Assembly: GCF_042684705.1 (NCBI RefSeq)
Contig: NZ_JBHULZ010000041.1
Coordinates: 744,001-808,000 of the forward strand
Origin: Mesonia sediminis
GTDB lineage: Bacteria; Bacteroidota; Bacteroidia; Flavobacteriales; Flavobacteriaceae
DNA: 64,000 bases
Reading direction: 5' to 3'
The position numbers were made by a program, and so were the translations under genes. Under the pieces are notes generated by a model. The model ran no database searches. It was not told the DNA's origin and saw only the letters and a list, made by a program, of their open reading frames with translations. Shown here in pieces: positions 1-9,900 of the stretch. The first letter of the stretch is position 1, and the number at the start of each line of letters is the position of its first letter.

Positions 1-67
1 TATTTATAATATCCTCATCTATTTCTCGCTCAAAGGGGTTGTAATCGTATAAGTCTGCTAGCCTCAT
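1..67 (-). CDS. N-terminal fragment of an unidentified protein (runs off the window)
   Basis: An ATG at 67 opens a stop-free frame to the window edge, giving 22 residues that begin MRLADLYDYNPFERE. Upstream, around 100-110, the minus strand reads TATCTTTA, one mismatch from the Bacteroidota -7 box TAnnTTTG, at a sensible distance. The fragment is too short to assign a family. It could be a chance frame, but the acidic, varied composition and the promoter-like box favour a real gene start. Confidence 0.45.
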   Translation of the reverse strand, partial: MRLADLYDYNPFEREIDEDIIN

Positions 68-478
68 AGGGTGGTTTAGGTGTTGGTTAACAGTATAAAG
101 ATAGTATTTTTTTAAAATTACTTTTTTCGGGATGCAATCGAGCAACAGCGAGGGGGTAAGGAAAAAACCTTCCTTGTCATGTCGAGTTTTGGATTTTTGG
201 GCGATAGAACAAAAATGCGAAGTATCGAGATCCCGAAGCGTCGGGACTCCCAAAAGGTCGCACTAATTCCGTTTAATACCTGCCTTGTCACACCGAGTGA
301 GGGTTTTTGACGGCAGACAAAAACTCTTGTATCGAGGTGCAGTCGAAAAGTAGGGAGTTTAATTACTTTTTCAAAACCTACATCATAACAATTCATCAAT
401 CTTGCTATGTCCTAATTTTCATTTTCTTTACGGTGTATTCCTCTCGCTGCGCTCGTCGGATACAGGAGAAAACGAAAC

Positions 479-488
479 NNNNNNNNNN
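479..488. other. Assembly gap (10 N) inside a repeat
   Basis: Ten N sit where module A breaks off after AGGAGAAAACGAAAC and the tail of module C begins. This is a contig join in repetitive DNA, so the real gap length is unknown. Confidence 0.95.
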
Positions 489-1165
489 ACGCTATTTTCG
501 ATAGGCCGATTTTAAAATGTTATTTCTATTTATGACTCTTGCGTAAAATAACCTGCCTTGTCACACCGAGTTTCGCTTTTTTGGGGTAAACCAAAAATGC
601 GAAGTATCGAGAACAGGTCGAAAAGTAACGAACTTATTTATATTTTCATAACTTACTTTCTTACAATTCATCAATCTTTCTATGTCCTAATTTTCATTTT
701 CTTTACGGTGTATTCCTCTCGCTGCGCTCGTCGGATACAGGAGAAAACGAAACAAAAGAAAGTACACTTTTTCTGAGGTATTTTTCAGCTTTGCTGAAAA
801 CCACTTGTATTTTGCTAAATTGGCTCCAAGGCTTTCCCGAATACTCGGGACTCCCTAAGGGTCGCGCTAAGTAGATAGCGGTATATTATTCACTTTTAAG
901 TCTATTATCCTGCCTAATTTATGCGCAAAACACAAGTTATACTGAAGAAAAAGATTGCAAAGCGCTGCTTTGAATCGCTTTTTGACGTGGGCTGCTGGGT
1001 ATTAATAACTCTAAAACCTACCTTGTCACACCGAGTGCGTTTTTATGGTGAGAACCATAAGAACGTGTATCGAGGTGCAGTCGAAAAGTAGCGAATACTT
1101 TTTTAGTTTTAATTCAACCACTTCTCGATACAATCCAGCAAGTCCAACTACGGCATAAATGCCTG

Positions 1166-1175
1166 NNNNNNNNNN
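1166..1175. other. Assembly gap (10 N) inside a repeat
   Basis: Ten N interrupt a module B copy just after GGCATAAATGCCTG, within its second hairpin arm. Module A resumes on the other side. Confidence 0.95.
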
Positions 1176-1517
1176 CGCTAAATTGGCTCCAAGGCTTTCC
1201 CGAATACTCGGGACTCCCTAAGGGTCGCGCTAAGTGGATAGCGGTATATTATTCACTTTTAAGTCTATTATCCTGCCTAATTTGTGCGCAAAACACAAGT
1301 TATACTGAAGAAAAAGATTGCAAAGCTCTGCTTTGAATCGCTTTGGCTGTAGGCTGCCGGTGTATAGAATAACTCTAAAACCTACCTTGTCATACCGGGT
1401 GGGGGTTTTTGGTGGTAAACCAAAAATGCGAAGTATCGAGAACAAGTCGAAAAGTAGCGAATATCTTTATAGTTACCATTAAAATACGCTACTAATCGAA
1501 AGCCACAGATATCTAAT

Positions 1518-1527
1518 NNNNNNNNNN
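1518..1527. other. Assembly gap (10 N) inside a repeat
   Basis: Ten N sit between a linker that normally leads into module C (ending GATATCTAAT) and the middle of a module B copy. Comparison with 16200-16440 suggests a module C copy of roughly 200 bp may be missing here. Confidence 0.95.
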
Positions 1528-1663
1528 GTGCAGTCGAAAAGTAGCGAATACTTTTTTAGTTTTAATTCAACCACTTCTCGATACAATCCAGCAAGTCCAA
1601 CTACGGCATAAATGCCTGTTGGCTAAGCTGGCCCACTCGAAGTGACAGGGCGTTTAATACCTG

Positions 1664-1841
1664 CCTTGTCATGTCGAGTGCGATTTTATGGCGTGAGCCA
1701 TAAAAACGTGTATCGAGACACAGTCGAAAAGTAGTGAATTCATTTTCAGTTCTATTTCATTCACTTCTCGATACAATCCAGCAAGTCCAACTACGGCATT
1801 AAAAATGCCTGTTGGCTAAGCTGGCCCACTCGAAGTGACAG
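1664..1841 (+). repeat. Complete copy of the four-arm element (module B)
   Basis: The ends CCTTGTCA..CGAGTG and CACTCG..TGACAG pair with each other. Arm 1 is a hairpin around ATTTTATGG-CGTGAG-CCATAAAA, arm 2 pairs TGTATCGAGA with TCTCGATACA, and arm 3 pairs CCAGC/GCTGG, CCAAC/GTTGG and GGCAT/ATGCC. No coding potential is seen. See 15923-16103 for the best-defined copy. Confidence 0.75.
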
Positions 1842-1867
1842 CGAAGCTTAGGGACTACTGCGTAGCG

Positions 1868-2201
1868 AAGTAGCGAATTAATTTTCAATTAAGAACCCGA
1901 ATAGTTTCAGAAATAGCGAGTGAAAAGCGGAAGTGCGTTTCGCGATAGCGAAAAAGAGCATGCAACGATTATGCTTTAAGCTGAACACCTTCAGCTTAAA
2001 GCAATTCCCTCAACTATTCTTGATTTTTTGGTTCGTTTTTGATTAAGCAAAAATGAATAGAAAGAATTTGTAGCTTTTTGTTTGAAGTTGGATTTTGATG
2101 GGGAACAAGGTGATAATTTTTTAGTTGATTTAGGGATTGAAAATGTAAACAATTGATTGCAATAGGGTAAGAAGATCGCGATGCAATCGCGCACCAGCGT
2201 G
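1868..2201. repeat. 334-bp long repeat, copy 1
   Basis: Nearly identical to 14337-14669 apart from scattered substitutions and one short variable patch after AAAAATGAATAGA. It contains a perfect 13-bp hairpin (1973-1985 with 1990-2002, loop CACC) and ends in a CGCGAT-GCA-ATCGCG hairpin. It joins directly to the AAAAGTAGCGAA part of module B on its left side in both copies. A 67-residue frame across it reads through the repeat and is not convincing as a gene. Confidence 0.8.
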
Positions 2202-2597
2202 AGAACCTAATTCACTTTTCGATACTAGCCACTGCTAATGCGAGTGTCTCGTTGAGATTTAACAATAGGACTAAATCAAAAATAACCCTGGAATAACTAA
2301 ATACTATGGCAGGGTAAACCGAGAAATACCTTATGCTAAAATTCAAAAGCCGTATCAGGTTCTGAATAATTTCCTTTATTGCTGTATTGTATTCCTAAAA
2401 TTAAGCAAATCAATAAGCTATTACCGCGTTTTTATAAACATAATAAAACTTCTGTTTTTGTATTGGTTTTCTCTATAGTTCCTTTTAAAATAAGCTTTTG
2501 AGTTAGCATATCTATGCAACCACCGTTGAGAAACAAAATAGCTAGCAATTAGATTAGCACGAGCGAGACGCTCGTGCTGTGAGAAATCAAAAAAGAT
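2202..2597. other. Gene-free stretch downstream of the DUF3570 gene
   Basis: No open frame with coding character is seen on either strand and no repeat module is present except the terminal hairpin at 2556-2578. It is probably the trailing region of the minus-strand DUF3570 operon. Confidence 0.5.
2556..2578 (-). terminator. Perfect 10-bp hairpin downstream of the DUF3570 gene
   Basis: AGCACGAGCG-AGA-CGCTCGTGCT forms a GC-rich perfect stem about 20 bp after the DUF3570 stop codon (minus strand). No clear T-run follows on the minus strand, so it may be a 3'-end stabiliser or a small repeat rather than a classical intrinsic terminator. Confidence 0.45.
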
Positions 2598-3911
2598 TTA
2601 ATCCATGGCAAACTTAAAGCCTGCTGTAATGATATTAGAGCTAAAGCTTGTATCTCTATCGTATTGATAAAATTTTAAGTCAATACTTTTTAGTCCGAAT
2701 TTCCATAAATGTGCTTTTGCAAATATATCGGTATAGGAAACTCCAAAACCAAATTGGTTTGCTGAGTATTCAGATAGGTCGTAATCTGAGGTATAGAATT
2801 CATCTGTTGATAAAGCAGCCTCATGCGGCCTAAAATAATCAGCAGCTGTTTGCGTATAAATTCGATACGAAGGATACAGTGTAAATTTACCTGTTATTTT
2901 AATGGGGAGCGCAATACTTGCTGTATGCGAATTAATCCCCCAATCGTCAAAATAGTAGCGATAAAAAGTCCTTATTGTTAAAATCTCATTTAAATACCAA
3001 TTCAGACGTCCACCTATCGCAACTTTAAACCTTGAATCTGGTAAACGTTCGATGGCATCGGCTAGCTGAAAATTATCAATAAAAGAATCTTCCACATCGC
3101 TAAAGTACACTCGTTGAAAAGGGGTAGATAATAAACCTTGTTGTTGTATTAAATCTAATGCTAAAGAACCTTGCACATTTTTATGAAGTATTTGCGAAAA
3201 GCTAAACCCTAAAGAATATGAATTACGCCCCTCATCGTTAAATTCATTAAATCTGGGGGAATAATTTAAATTTCCTGTAATTGTATTTTGGGTAAAAAAT
3301 GAATTATTTAAACCAGAACCCTCTTTACCAAAAGGTCTTAATTCAGATGGATAAATTGCATTCCAAGTATCAATATATACATTCCCACTTATACTCACTT
3401 CAGTATTTTTTTCATTGAAGAGTTTGGTATAACTTCCGCCAACGCCCAAAGAAAAGTAATCATACTCCGAGGATACTGCTAATTTGGCCGACCAAATGGT
3501 ATTTCTATCATTAGAACTATGGCTGTAACTTCCTGTTAGATTTGCCCAAAGATCGCTACTTGATGCACCTGATGAAGCTTGATAGGGGTCTGCTGGACCG
3601 TCATCAAAAGGATTTACATTACTCGATGATGCTGAGGTATAAGCAGAGACTCCTGCATCTATAGTTAATACATCATCGTCATTTAGAGGTATAGATATGA
3701 TGAACGCACTGGTCACATCGGTTAATTCTTCTGTGCCAATACCACCACTTACCGCTGCATTATCCCCGTCCTGGCTGTAGTAGCTGGACAAGAAATCTAC
3801 TTCAACGGTTTCCAATACACGTTTTTTATAGACTGTGGTTGAGTCTTGTCGATTTTGTGCATTCGCTTTTACGAATGCGAACACACAGATAATAAGAATG
3901 ATATTTTTCAA
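2598..3911 (-). CDS. DUF3570 family outer-membrane beta-barrel-like protein
   Basis: Long protein (about 437 residues) with many alternating aromatic/polar strands typical of a beta-barrel, including repeated Tyr-rich segments and a C-terminal FKFAMD ending. Family assignment rests on the DUF3570-like pattern plus its neighbours ApbE and DUF4266. I chose the TTG at 3911 because it gives a clean signal peptide (KNIILIICVFAFVKANAQ). The ATG at 3968 would overlap the DUF4266 gene by 44 bp and put an acidic stretch in front of that signal. It is the last gene of a four-gene operon (thioredoxin, ApbE, DUF4266, DUF3570). Known family role: none proven. An outer-membrane partner of an extracytoplasmic redox system is an inference. 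Confidence 0.8.
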   Translation of the reverse strand: MKNIILIICVFAFVKANAQNRQDSTTVYKKRVLETVEVDFLSSYYSQDGDNAAVSGGIGTEELTDVTSAFIISIPLNDDDVLTIDAGVSAYTSASSSNVNPFDDGPADPYQASSGASSSDLWANLTGSYSHSSNDRNTIWSAKLAVSSEYDYFSLGVGGSYTKLFNEKNTEVSISGNVYIDTWNAIYPSELRPFGKEGSGLNNSFFTQNTITGNLNYSPRFNEFNDEGRNSYSLGFSFSQILHKNVQGSLALDLIQQQGLLSTPFQRVYFSDVEDSFIDNFQLADAIERLPDSRFKVAIGGRLNWYLNEILTIRTFYRYYFDDWGINSHTASIALPIKITGKFTLYPSYRIYTQTAADYFRPHEAALSTDEFYTSDYDLSEYSANQFGFGVSYTDIFAKAHLWKFGLKSIDLKFYQYDRDTSFSSNIITAGFKFAMD

Positions 3912-3924
3912 TTGATTATATGTT

Positions 3925-4137
3925 TTAATTACAGCCGCAGCCTCCACCAGTTTTTCCTCCGTTTGCACCTACCGCTGCTTCGCGATAGGAATGTGCAGTA
4001 GTTACATTTCGGTCACATTTCTTTTCTGAAAGTGCCATATCTGGATCATTTATATTGACTTTTTCATACTCCTTAACCACCACGCAATTGCTAAAAAAGA
4101 AACTAAGCAAGGTGAAAATTGTTATTTTTTTGATCAT
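3925..4137 (-). CDS. DUF4266 small lipoprotein with Gly/Cys tail
   Basis: Seventy residues. The N-terminus is a lipoprotein signal with the Cys in FFFSNC at about residue 17. The middle carries REAAVGANGG, and the end is TGGGCGCN, with two cysteines in a glycine-rich tail, as expected for DUF4266. Its start overlaps the ApbE stop by 4 bp (ATGA), so translation is probably coupled. The family has no established function. The constant pairing with ApbE and DUF3570 suggests it is a partner or substrate in the same envelope system (inference). The terminal Cys residues could bind metal or accept a modification. Confidence 0.85.
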   Translation of the reverse strand: MIKKITIFTLLSFFFSNCVVVKEYEKVNINDPDMALSEKKCDRNVTTAHSYREAAVGANGGKTGGGCGCN

Positions 4138-5114
4138 AACTTATTTATTTCTATGTTTTTTGATTTAATGATGTTTCCTTTATCATCGATGATGATACAT
4201 TCTACTTTTGGCAATTGATTTATTCGGTCTAAACCTGCATCTTTTCCCATTACAAATACAGAGGTAGCAAGTGCATCGGCGAGTTCTGCCTTTGGGGCAA
4301 ATACGGTCACACTTACAATTCCACTTGACGGATATCCTGTTCGGGGATCAATGATATGGGAATACCGAGTGCCATTAAAGCTTACAAACTTTTCATAATC
4401 ACCAGAAGTAACCACAGCAGCGTTGCTGATAGGTAGAACAGCAAAAACCTTGTTTTTATTCATTGGATTGGTAATGGCTACTTTCCATTCCTTTCCGTTG
4501 GCTTGTTTACCCCAAGTATTCATATCGCCAGAGGCGTTTATAATTCCTGATGTCACTCCTTTTGAAATAAGCAAAGCTTTAGCCTTATCTGCAGCATAGC
4601 CCTTACCTATTGCTCCGAAGCCTATTTTCATACCTTTTTCTTTTAGAAAAACTGTACTTTCTCCCTTATGAAGCAAGATATTTTGAAACCCTACTTTTGA
4701 TACAGATGATCTGATTTCCTCTGCTGAAGGTATTTTGGTCATGCTTCCATCAAATTGCCAAATTCTGTCCATAGAGGCATAGCTGATGTCAAAAGCTCCA
4801 TCTGTAAGCTTAGATAAGCCCATAGCTCGTTCTATTAGTTGATAAAGTTCTTCATCAACTTTAACAGGTTTAATTCCTGCATTTCTATTGACTGCTGAAG
4901 TTTGAGAAGTTGGATCCCAGGAAGATATGAGTTTTTCAATCCTGGTAATTTCAGCTACAGCGGTATCAATATATCTATTACCGGCAATAGCGTTTTTTGC
5001 TACTACAGTGATATCAAAGCGACTTCCCATTAATTTTAGGGTGCGCTTATAGGGTTGTTGTGCAGTGCAAACAAATGCTAAACATAAACTTATGATAGAA
5101 AATAGATACTTCAC
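4134..5114 (-). CDS. apbE: ApbE family FAD:protein FMN transferase
   Basis: 326 residues with a signal peptide ending near CTAQ. Conserved ApbE motifs are visible: GKGYAADKA in the centre, the SGDYEKF stretch, SHIIDPRTGYPS, and the ADALATSVFVMG segment holding the Mg-binding Asp/Thr. The family transfers FMN from FAD onto a Thr/Ser of extracytoplasmic redox proteins. It starts 1 bp after the thioredoxin-like gene and overlaps DUF4266, so it is mid-operon. The target protein is not obvious: no canonical NqrC/RnfG-type FMN-binding domain is present in the window. Confidence in the family is high. Confidence 0.95.
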   Translation of the reverse strand: MKYLFSIISLCLAFVCTAQQPYKRTLKLMGSRFDITVVAKNAIAGNRYIDTAVAEITRIEKLISSWDPTSQTSAVNRNAGIKPVKVDEELYQLIERAMGLSKLTDGAFDISYASMDRIWQFDGSMTKIPSAEEIRSSVSKVGFQNILLHKGESTVFLKEKGMKIGFGAIGKGYAADKAKALLISKGVTSGIINASGDMNTWGKQANGKEWKVAITNPMNKNKVFAVLPISNAAVVTSGDYEKFVSFNGTRYSHIIDPRTGYPSSGIVSVTVFAPKAELADALATSVFVMGKDAGLDRINQLPKVECIIIDDKGNIIKSKNIEINKL

Positions 5115-5115
5115 T

Positions 5116-5553
5116 TTATTTAGCTAAGGCGTTTAATTCTTCGATGTATTTTTCTGGTGTAGTCTTTTTATAGCTCGTTACTCCTAGTACTTTGCCTTTT
5201 GCATCTAGTACCACCACAAAAGGAAAAAATCCATTTTCATTGTATTGCTCTGCAAGTTTAGCGTTGGCTTTTGCTTGAGCTTCTGGTAAAGCGTTCTTCT
5301 TTCTTCGAGGGAAATCTGCCTGAAGCATAATGTAATGCTCCTTCGCATATTTTTTAAATTCTGCTGTACTCCAAATTTCTCTATCTAGTTTTATACAAGG
5401 CGCGCACCAGTCGGAGCCTTGAAATACTAAAATTATTGGTTTATTTTCTTTAGCGGCTAATTGTTTTGCTGTGGCAAAATCTGTTTGCCAATCTTGTGCG
5501 TAGCTACTTAAAGTAGCGATAAGCATCAAGCTCATTAAAATAATTTTTTTCAT
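5116..5553 (-). CDS. Secreted thioredoxin-fold protein
   Basis: 145 residues: signal peptide of about 19 residues (KKIILMSLMLIATLSSYAQ) followed by a thioredoxin fold with the active site WCAPC (Cys50 and Cys53). Exported proteins of this type reduce or isomerise disulfides in the periplasm. It is the first gene of the ApbE/DUF4266/DUF3570 operon, only 1 bp from ApbE, which suggests it keeps cysteines of the small DUF4266 lipoprotein or another envelope partner reduced (inference). No specific Dsb class can be assigned. Confidence 0.9.
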   Translation of the reverse strand: MKKIILMSLMLIATLSSYAQDWQTDFATAKQLAAKENKPIILVFQGSDWCAPCIKLDREIWSTAEFKKYAKEHYIMLQADFPRRKKNALPEAQAKANAKLAEQYNENGFFPFVVVLDAKGKVLGVTSYKKTTPEKYIEELNALAK

Positions 5554-5779
5554 CGTAATTTAGTGTAATTTAAAATATTAAACCTTGTCTTTCTGTTAGT
5601 TGTATTGAAATTTATCGATTTATAAGCTTGTTCTCATTTCTGTAGTTTTGCGAGCTTTTTGTAGATTATATAATCGTTTATTAAAATGTAGCTTCTTTTA
5701 ACTGGTATATTTATCTAATTATTCCCTTACATATTTATACGGTTTAAATTGCCAGTATGCTTTTCATTTTTTTCTACTT

Positions 5780-6946
5780 CTATTCCGTTATTAAATTAAA
5801 GGTTCCTTTGGTTAGAAATTCGGTATCTTTTTTAAAGTCCTCTGCATTTACAATTTGAATAAACCCCTTACTTGTAACCCCCACATTTACCGGTACTTTT
5901 TTAAAAGTTAAGTCGTTTCTTTTAACCAATACAAAGTAGTTTTTATCAATATTAACAACGGCTTCAACTGGCAATGCCGGATGTTTTGTTGTTTCGGTCA
6001 AAATCTCAGCTTCTATATACATTCCTGGGGCAAATAATTGCGCCTCACTAGGATTAACCAAATCTCCGTGAATGACCACGGTTCTTTCTTGGGTATGTAC
6101 TGCTTTGTTCACTAAATGCACTTTGCCTTGGTATACGTTATTCTGGTCGTTTTGTATTCTTAGGTTAATGGGTTGACCTTCTTTAATCAATGGCAAGTCT
6201 TTTTCGAAAATTTTCAGCTCAATATGTAAATCATTTGTATTGGTTACAGTCACTGCAACATCTGTAGGGGTTAAATACATTCCTTTTGTAGCATTAACAA
6301 TAGTGGTATAACCTGTTAAGGGCGAGAGTACTTTAATGACAGAACGAATATTGTCTCCAGTTAAGGTATTCGGATTAATATTCATTAAGCTTAATTTTTT
6401 TTTGAGCGCTTGGTATTGTGCTAGGGTCACCTTATATTCTGATTCCGCTTTTAGGAAATTCTTTTTTGAGGTTATGTTATCTGCTATCAATTCTTTTTGG
6501 CGCTCAAAATCTAATTTTAAATAGTTGAGCCGGCCTTTGGCTTGCAAAAAATCTTGTTGAACTTGTACATATTCAGGATTTTCAAGGGTGAATAAGATCT
6601 GCCCTTTTTTTACAGCATCTCCAGGGAGCAAGTCGATCTCTTTAACATATCCGGCAAAATAAGCGTTTACATCTGCTTGGCTTGCAGGAGGAACGCTAAA
6701 CATACCATTGGCTTTTACAATAGAACTAAAAGCTTGTTGGGTAATTTTTCCTACTTGCATACCCCCTGCTTTAAATTGAGTATCGGTTAGGGTTATGGTA
6801 TCGCTATTTTCGATTTCATCTGGTGTTTCCTTATTCCCCATTTCAGTTTTCTTATTTGAATTGCAGGAAGTTAAAATGATGATGCTTATTATTAAAAATC
6901 CCTTTAGGTATAAAGCAGTAGACATTGTGTTACTTAAATTTTTCAT
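5780..6946 (-). CDS. RND efflux periplasmic adaptor (CusB/CzcB-type membrane fusion lipoprotein)
   Basis: 388 residues with a lipoprotein signal (Cys28 in ILTSC). Order of parts: first lipoyl/barrel-sandwich half (VNAYFAGYVKEIDLLPGDAVKKG), an alpha-helical hairpin of about 80 residues (QVQQDFLQAKGRL..ALKKKLS), second lipoyl half (VLSPLTGYTTIVNATKG) and the beta-barrel/membrane-proximal domain. It links the inner-membrane pump to the outer-membrane channel. Its start overlaps the stop of the pump gene (TAATG), so the two are translated as a unit. Heavy-metal type is inferred from the partner pump. Confidence 0.93.
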   Translation of the reverse strand: MKNLSNTMSTALYLKGFLIISIIILTSCNSNKKTEMGNKETPDEIENSDTITLTDTQFKAGGMQVGKITQQAFSSIVKANGMFSVPPASQADVNAYFAGYVKEIDLLPGDAVKKGQILFTLENPEYVQVQQDFLQAKGRLNYLKLDFERQKELIADNITSKKNFLKAESEYKVTLAQYQALKKKLSLMNINPNTLTGDNIRSVIKVLSPLTGYTTIVNATKGMYLTPTDVAVTVTNTNDLHIELKIFEKDLPLIKEGQPINLRIQNDQNNVYQGKVHLVNKAVHTQERTVVIHGDLVNPSEAQLFAPGMYIEAEILTETTKHPALPVEAVVNIDKNYFVLVKRNDLTFKKVPVNVGVTSKGFIQIVNAEDFKKDTEFLTKGTFNLITE

Positions 6947-9900
6947 TATTGAAAGCTTAGATAGTTTATCTCTAAAACGGTATTGTTATACTTCATTAAA
7001 TTCTGTAAATAGTTGATTTCAATATTTTTTGCACTCTCTAAAAGTTGCACGTATTCCAAGAAGTCTATTTCGCCACTCTTAAAAGCCTTTGATGCGGTTT
7101 TGGTTAATTCTTTTGAGAGATTTTTACCGGTAGTTTCATAGTAATCAACTGTTTCTCGGTATTTTTTTAAATCTGTCAGTAACGCATTATACCTCGATTG
7201 CAGTTTAATTTTATAATTTTCAAATTCATGGGTCAAAATATTGATTTGGGTTTTTGCAGCATTGATTTTAGATTTGTTTGCACCAAACCATAAAGGTATG
7301 CCTAGACCTACTTGAAAACCATTGTAATTGGTTGAATTAACGCCATCATTAGTTCCTTGAAAAATTGAAAAATGGATGTCGGGTAATAACATTTGTTTTT
7401 CTAACGAGAGTGAAGATTCTGCCAAACTTTTAGCTGAATTGTAAAACGAAAATCCAGGGTGGTCTTCAATGTTGAGTTTTTTTAGTGCCAATCTTGGCAG
7501 TTCATTTTCCTCTACCGTTATTATTGAATCACTTTGCACCCACTGGTTGAGTATGGTATGCGCTTTTTTGACCTCCTCTCGTGCTTGTTTCAAAGCAATG
7601 GCTATTTCTTTTTGCTTGGTTTCTGCCGTGAGTTTCTCCAATAAATTGGTTGCTCCTACATCATATCTTTTCTTTGCTGCTTTTGCAAATTGGCCATACA
7701 AACTATCTAAATAAGTATATTGTTTAACCACATTATTGCTGTAAACCACTTTATAATAAGCCAAGTATACCTCTTTTGTTAATAACCTTTCATTGAGTAT
7801 ATACTCCTGCGCTGCAAGGGTGGTTTCTTGTTGTCTTACTTTTCGCTGTGCAGCATAAATAGTTGGAAATTGAAACGACTGGCTTAAACCAAAAACTTTT
7901 AAGGGTAGGCCATTTTCTGCAATATTATTTTGATCGTAACCATAGAAAATCTGTGTTTTATCAATATTCAGAGCACCTCCTACCCGTTGTTCCGATTGGT
8001 CGATCCTTTTTGAAGAAGCTTGAAGGGCATGATTATTCTCGATTGCCATTTGTAGCGTTTGTTTTACACTTAACGGATTTTGTTGTGCCTGACCAATAAT
8101 CGGCAAAAGCAATAAAAGCATAGCACTCGTTGCCTTTAAATTCACCTTAGTTTTCTTTTTAGAATTTTGCCCCTTTTTGTCGAATAGGGCGTATAAAATT
8201 GGTAGTACAACTAGGGTTAAAATTGTCGCAGTAATTAGTCCCCCTACCACTACGGTTGCCAAAGGACGTTGTACTTCGGCACCGGCAGAAGTTGAGATTG
8301 CCATGGGTAAAAATCCTAAGGCAGCGGCGGCGGCGGTTAATAAAACTGGACGCAATCTATTTTTTGTGCCTATTAAAATACGTTTATTGATGTTGTTTAT
8401 GCCTTTTGCCTTCAATTCATTAAACTCTTCGATTAATACTATACCATTGAGTACCGCAATACCAAAAAGCGCAATAAAACCAACCCCTGCCGAGATGCTG
8501 AAGGGTAAATCTCTTATATATAATAATATTACACCACCTATAGCCGCTAGCGGGATGGCACTATAAATCATTAAAGCTTCTTTAACGGAGTTGAAAGCAA
8601 AGTACAATAGTATAAATATCAAAATCAAGGCTAAAGGCACCGCTATTTTTAATCGATCTGTTGCGGTACGTAGGTTTTCAAATTGTCCTCCATAGCTTAT
8701 GGAATATCCTGTAGGAATATTAATGTCTTTTTTAATAATAGCCTGTATATCTCTTACCACCGATTCTAAATCACGATTTCTAACATTCACGCCCACCACT
8801 ATTCTACGTTTGGTATTATCCCGAGAGATTTTTGCGGGTCCCTTTGTATAGTTTATACTTGCAAATTCACTTAAGGGTAATTTAGTCCCATTAGGAAGTG
8901 ATACCGATGCGGTTTCTAAATTCTCAATATCTTTTCTGTGAAGGTCATCAAAACGAATCACCAAGTCGAATTGCCTTTCGCCTTCAAACACTGTTCCTGC
9001 AGGAATTCCGGCAAACCCCATGGTTATGATTTTGTTTAAATCCTCTATATTCAATCCGTATTTGGCAATTTTTCTACGGTCATATTTAACTGACATCTGC
9101 GGCAAACCTGCTGTTTTTTCTACTGAAATATCTGCTGCCCCTTCGACATTTTGAATGGCTTCTTCTATTTCTAGGGCTTTTTGATATAAAACATTTAGGT
9201 CTTCACCAAAAACTTTAATAGCCAAATCGGCTCTTACTCCAGTAATCAATTCATTAAATCTCATTTCGATAGGTTGGGTAAATTCAAACTCTACACCTGC
9301 GATTTCATCGGACAAAGCTTCTTTGAATTTATCTGCAAGTTCATCTTTTGATTGTGCAGACACCCATTCTCCTTTAGGTTTTAATTTAATGATAATGTCG
9401 CTTTCTTCCATAGACATGGGGTCGGTTGGAACTTCTGCGGCACCAATTCTGCTCACCACTTGTACCACTTCTGGGAATTTTTTAAGTATTTTTTCCATTT
9501 GAGTAGTAGCTTCTATTGTTTTGCTCAATGACATTCCGGTCTTTAATACAGGCTGAATTACAAAATCTCCTTCATCTAAGGTAGGTACAAACTCAGCACC
9601 CATTCTAGAAAACAAGAAAGCAGTAAAAATTAACAAGCTTATAGCTATGCCAAGTACCAATCTTTTTTTACGCAATGCCCAGATAATGCTTGGCTGGTAT
9701 TTGCGTTCTAAGAAGGAAATCATACGAGATGATATGGTTTTTTTTTCGGTATTGGTGGGCTTTATAAAGAGTGACGCCATTACAGGAATATAGGTAAAAC
9801 AAAGTATCATTGCCCCTATAAGTGCAAAGCAAAAAACCATTGCCATAGGGCGAAACATTTTTCCTTCAACCCCTACCAAAGAAAAAATAGGAATAAAAAC

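Larger units (their letters stand above)
129..1862 (+). repeat. Composite intergenic repeat field (modules A, B and C, plus orientation)
   Basis: This stretch has no credible gene. It is a mosaic of the three modules found elsewhere in the window. Module B (the four-arm element) is present as partial copies near 164-265, 285-355, 550-625, 1019-1165, 1382-1480 and 1528-1652, and as a full copy at 1664-1841. Module A (starting TTTCATTTTCTTTACGG) is at about 411-478, 685-1008 and 1176-1362. Only the tail of module C is seen, just after the gap at 488. Three 10-N gaps interrupt it, so the true copy number is not known. Short frames across these repeats recur at every copy and are not genes. Confidence 0.85.

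Noticed and set aside
307..1445. Several 60-95-residue open frames in the repeat field, and their look-alikes at 15579-15777, 24417-24981 and 26650-26942
   Set aside because: They recur with each copy of modules A and B on either strand, carry no start or ribosome-site context and encode low-complexity Ser/Arg/Lys peptides. They are by-products of the repeat sequence.
129..1862. CRISPR array
   Set aside because: Repeats are long, irregularly spaced and hairpin-based, without constant short repeats and unique equal-length spacers; no cas genes in the window.
1991..2194. 67-residue frame in the 334-bp repeat
   Set aside because: It crosses the repeat hairpin, the second copy of the repeat does not preserve it as a clear gene, and no domain is seen.
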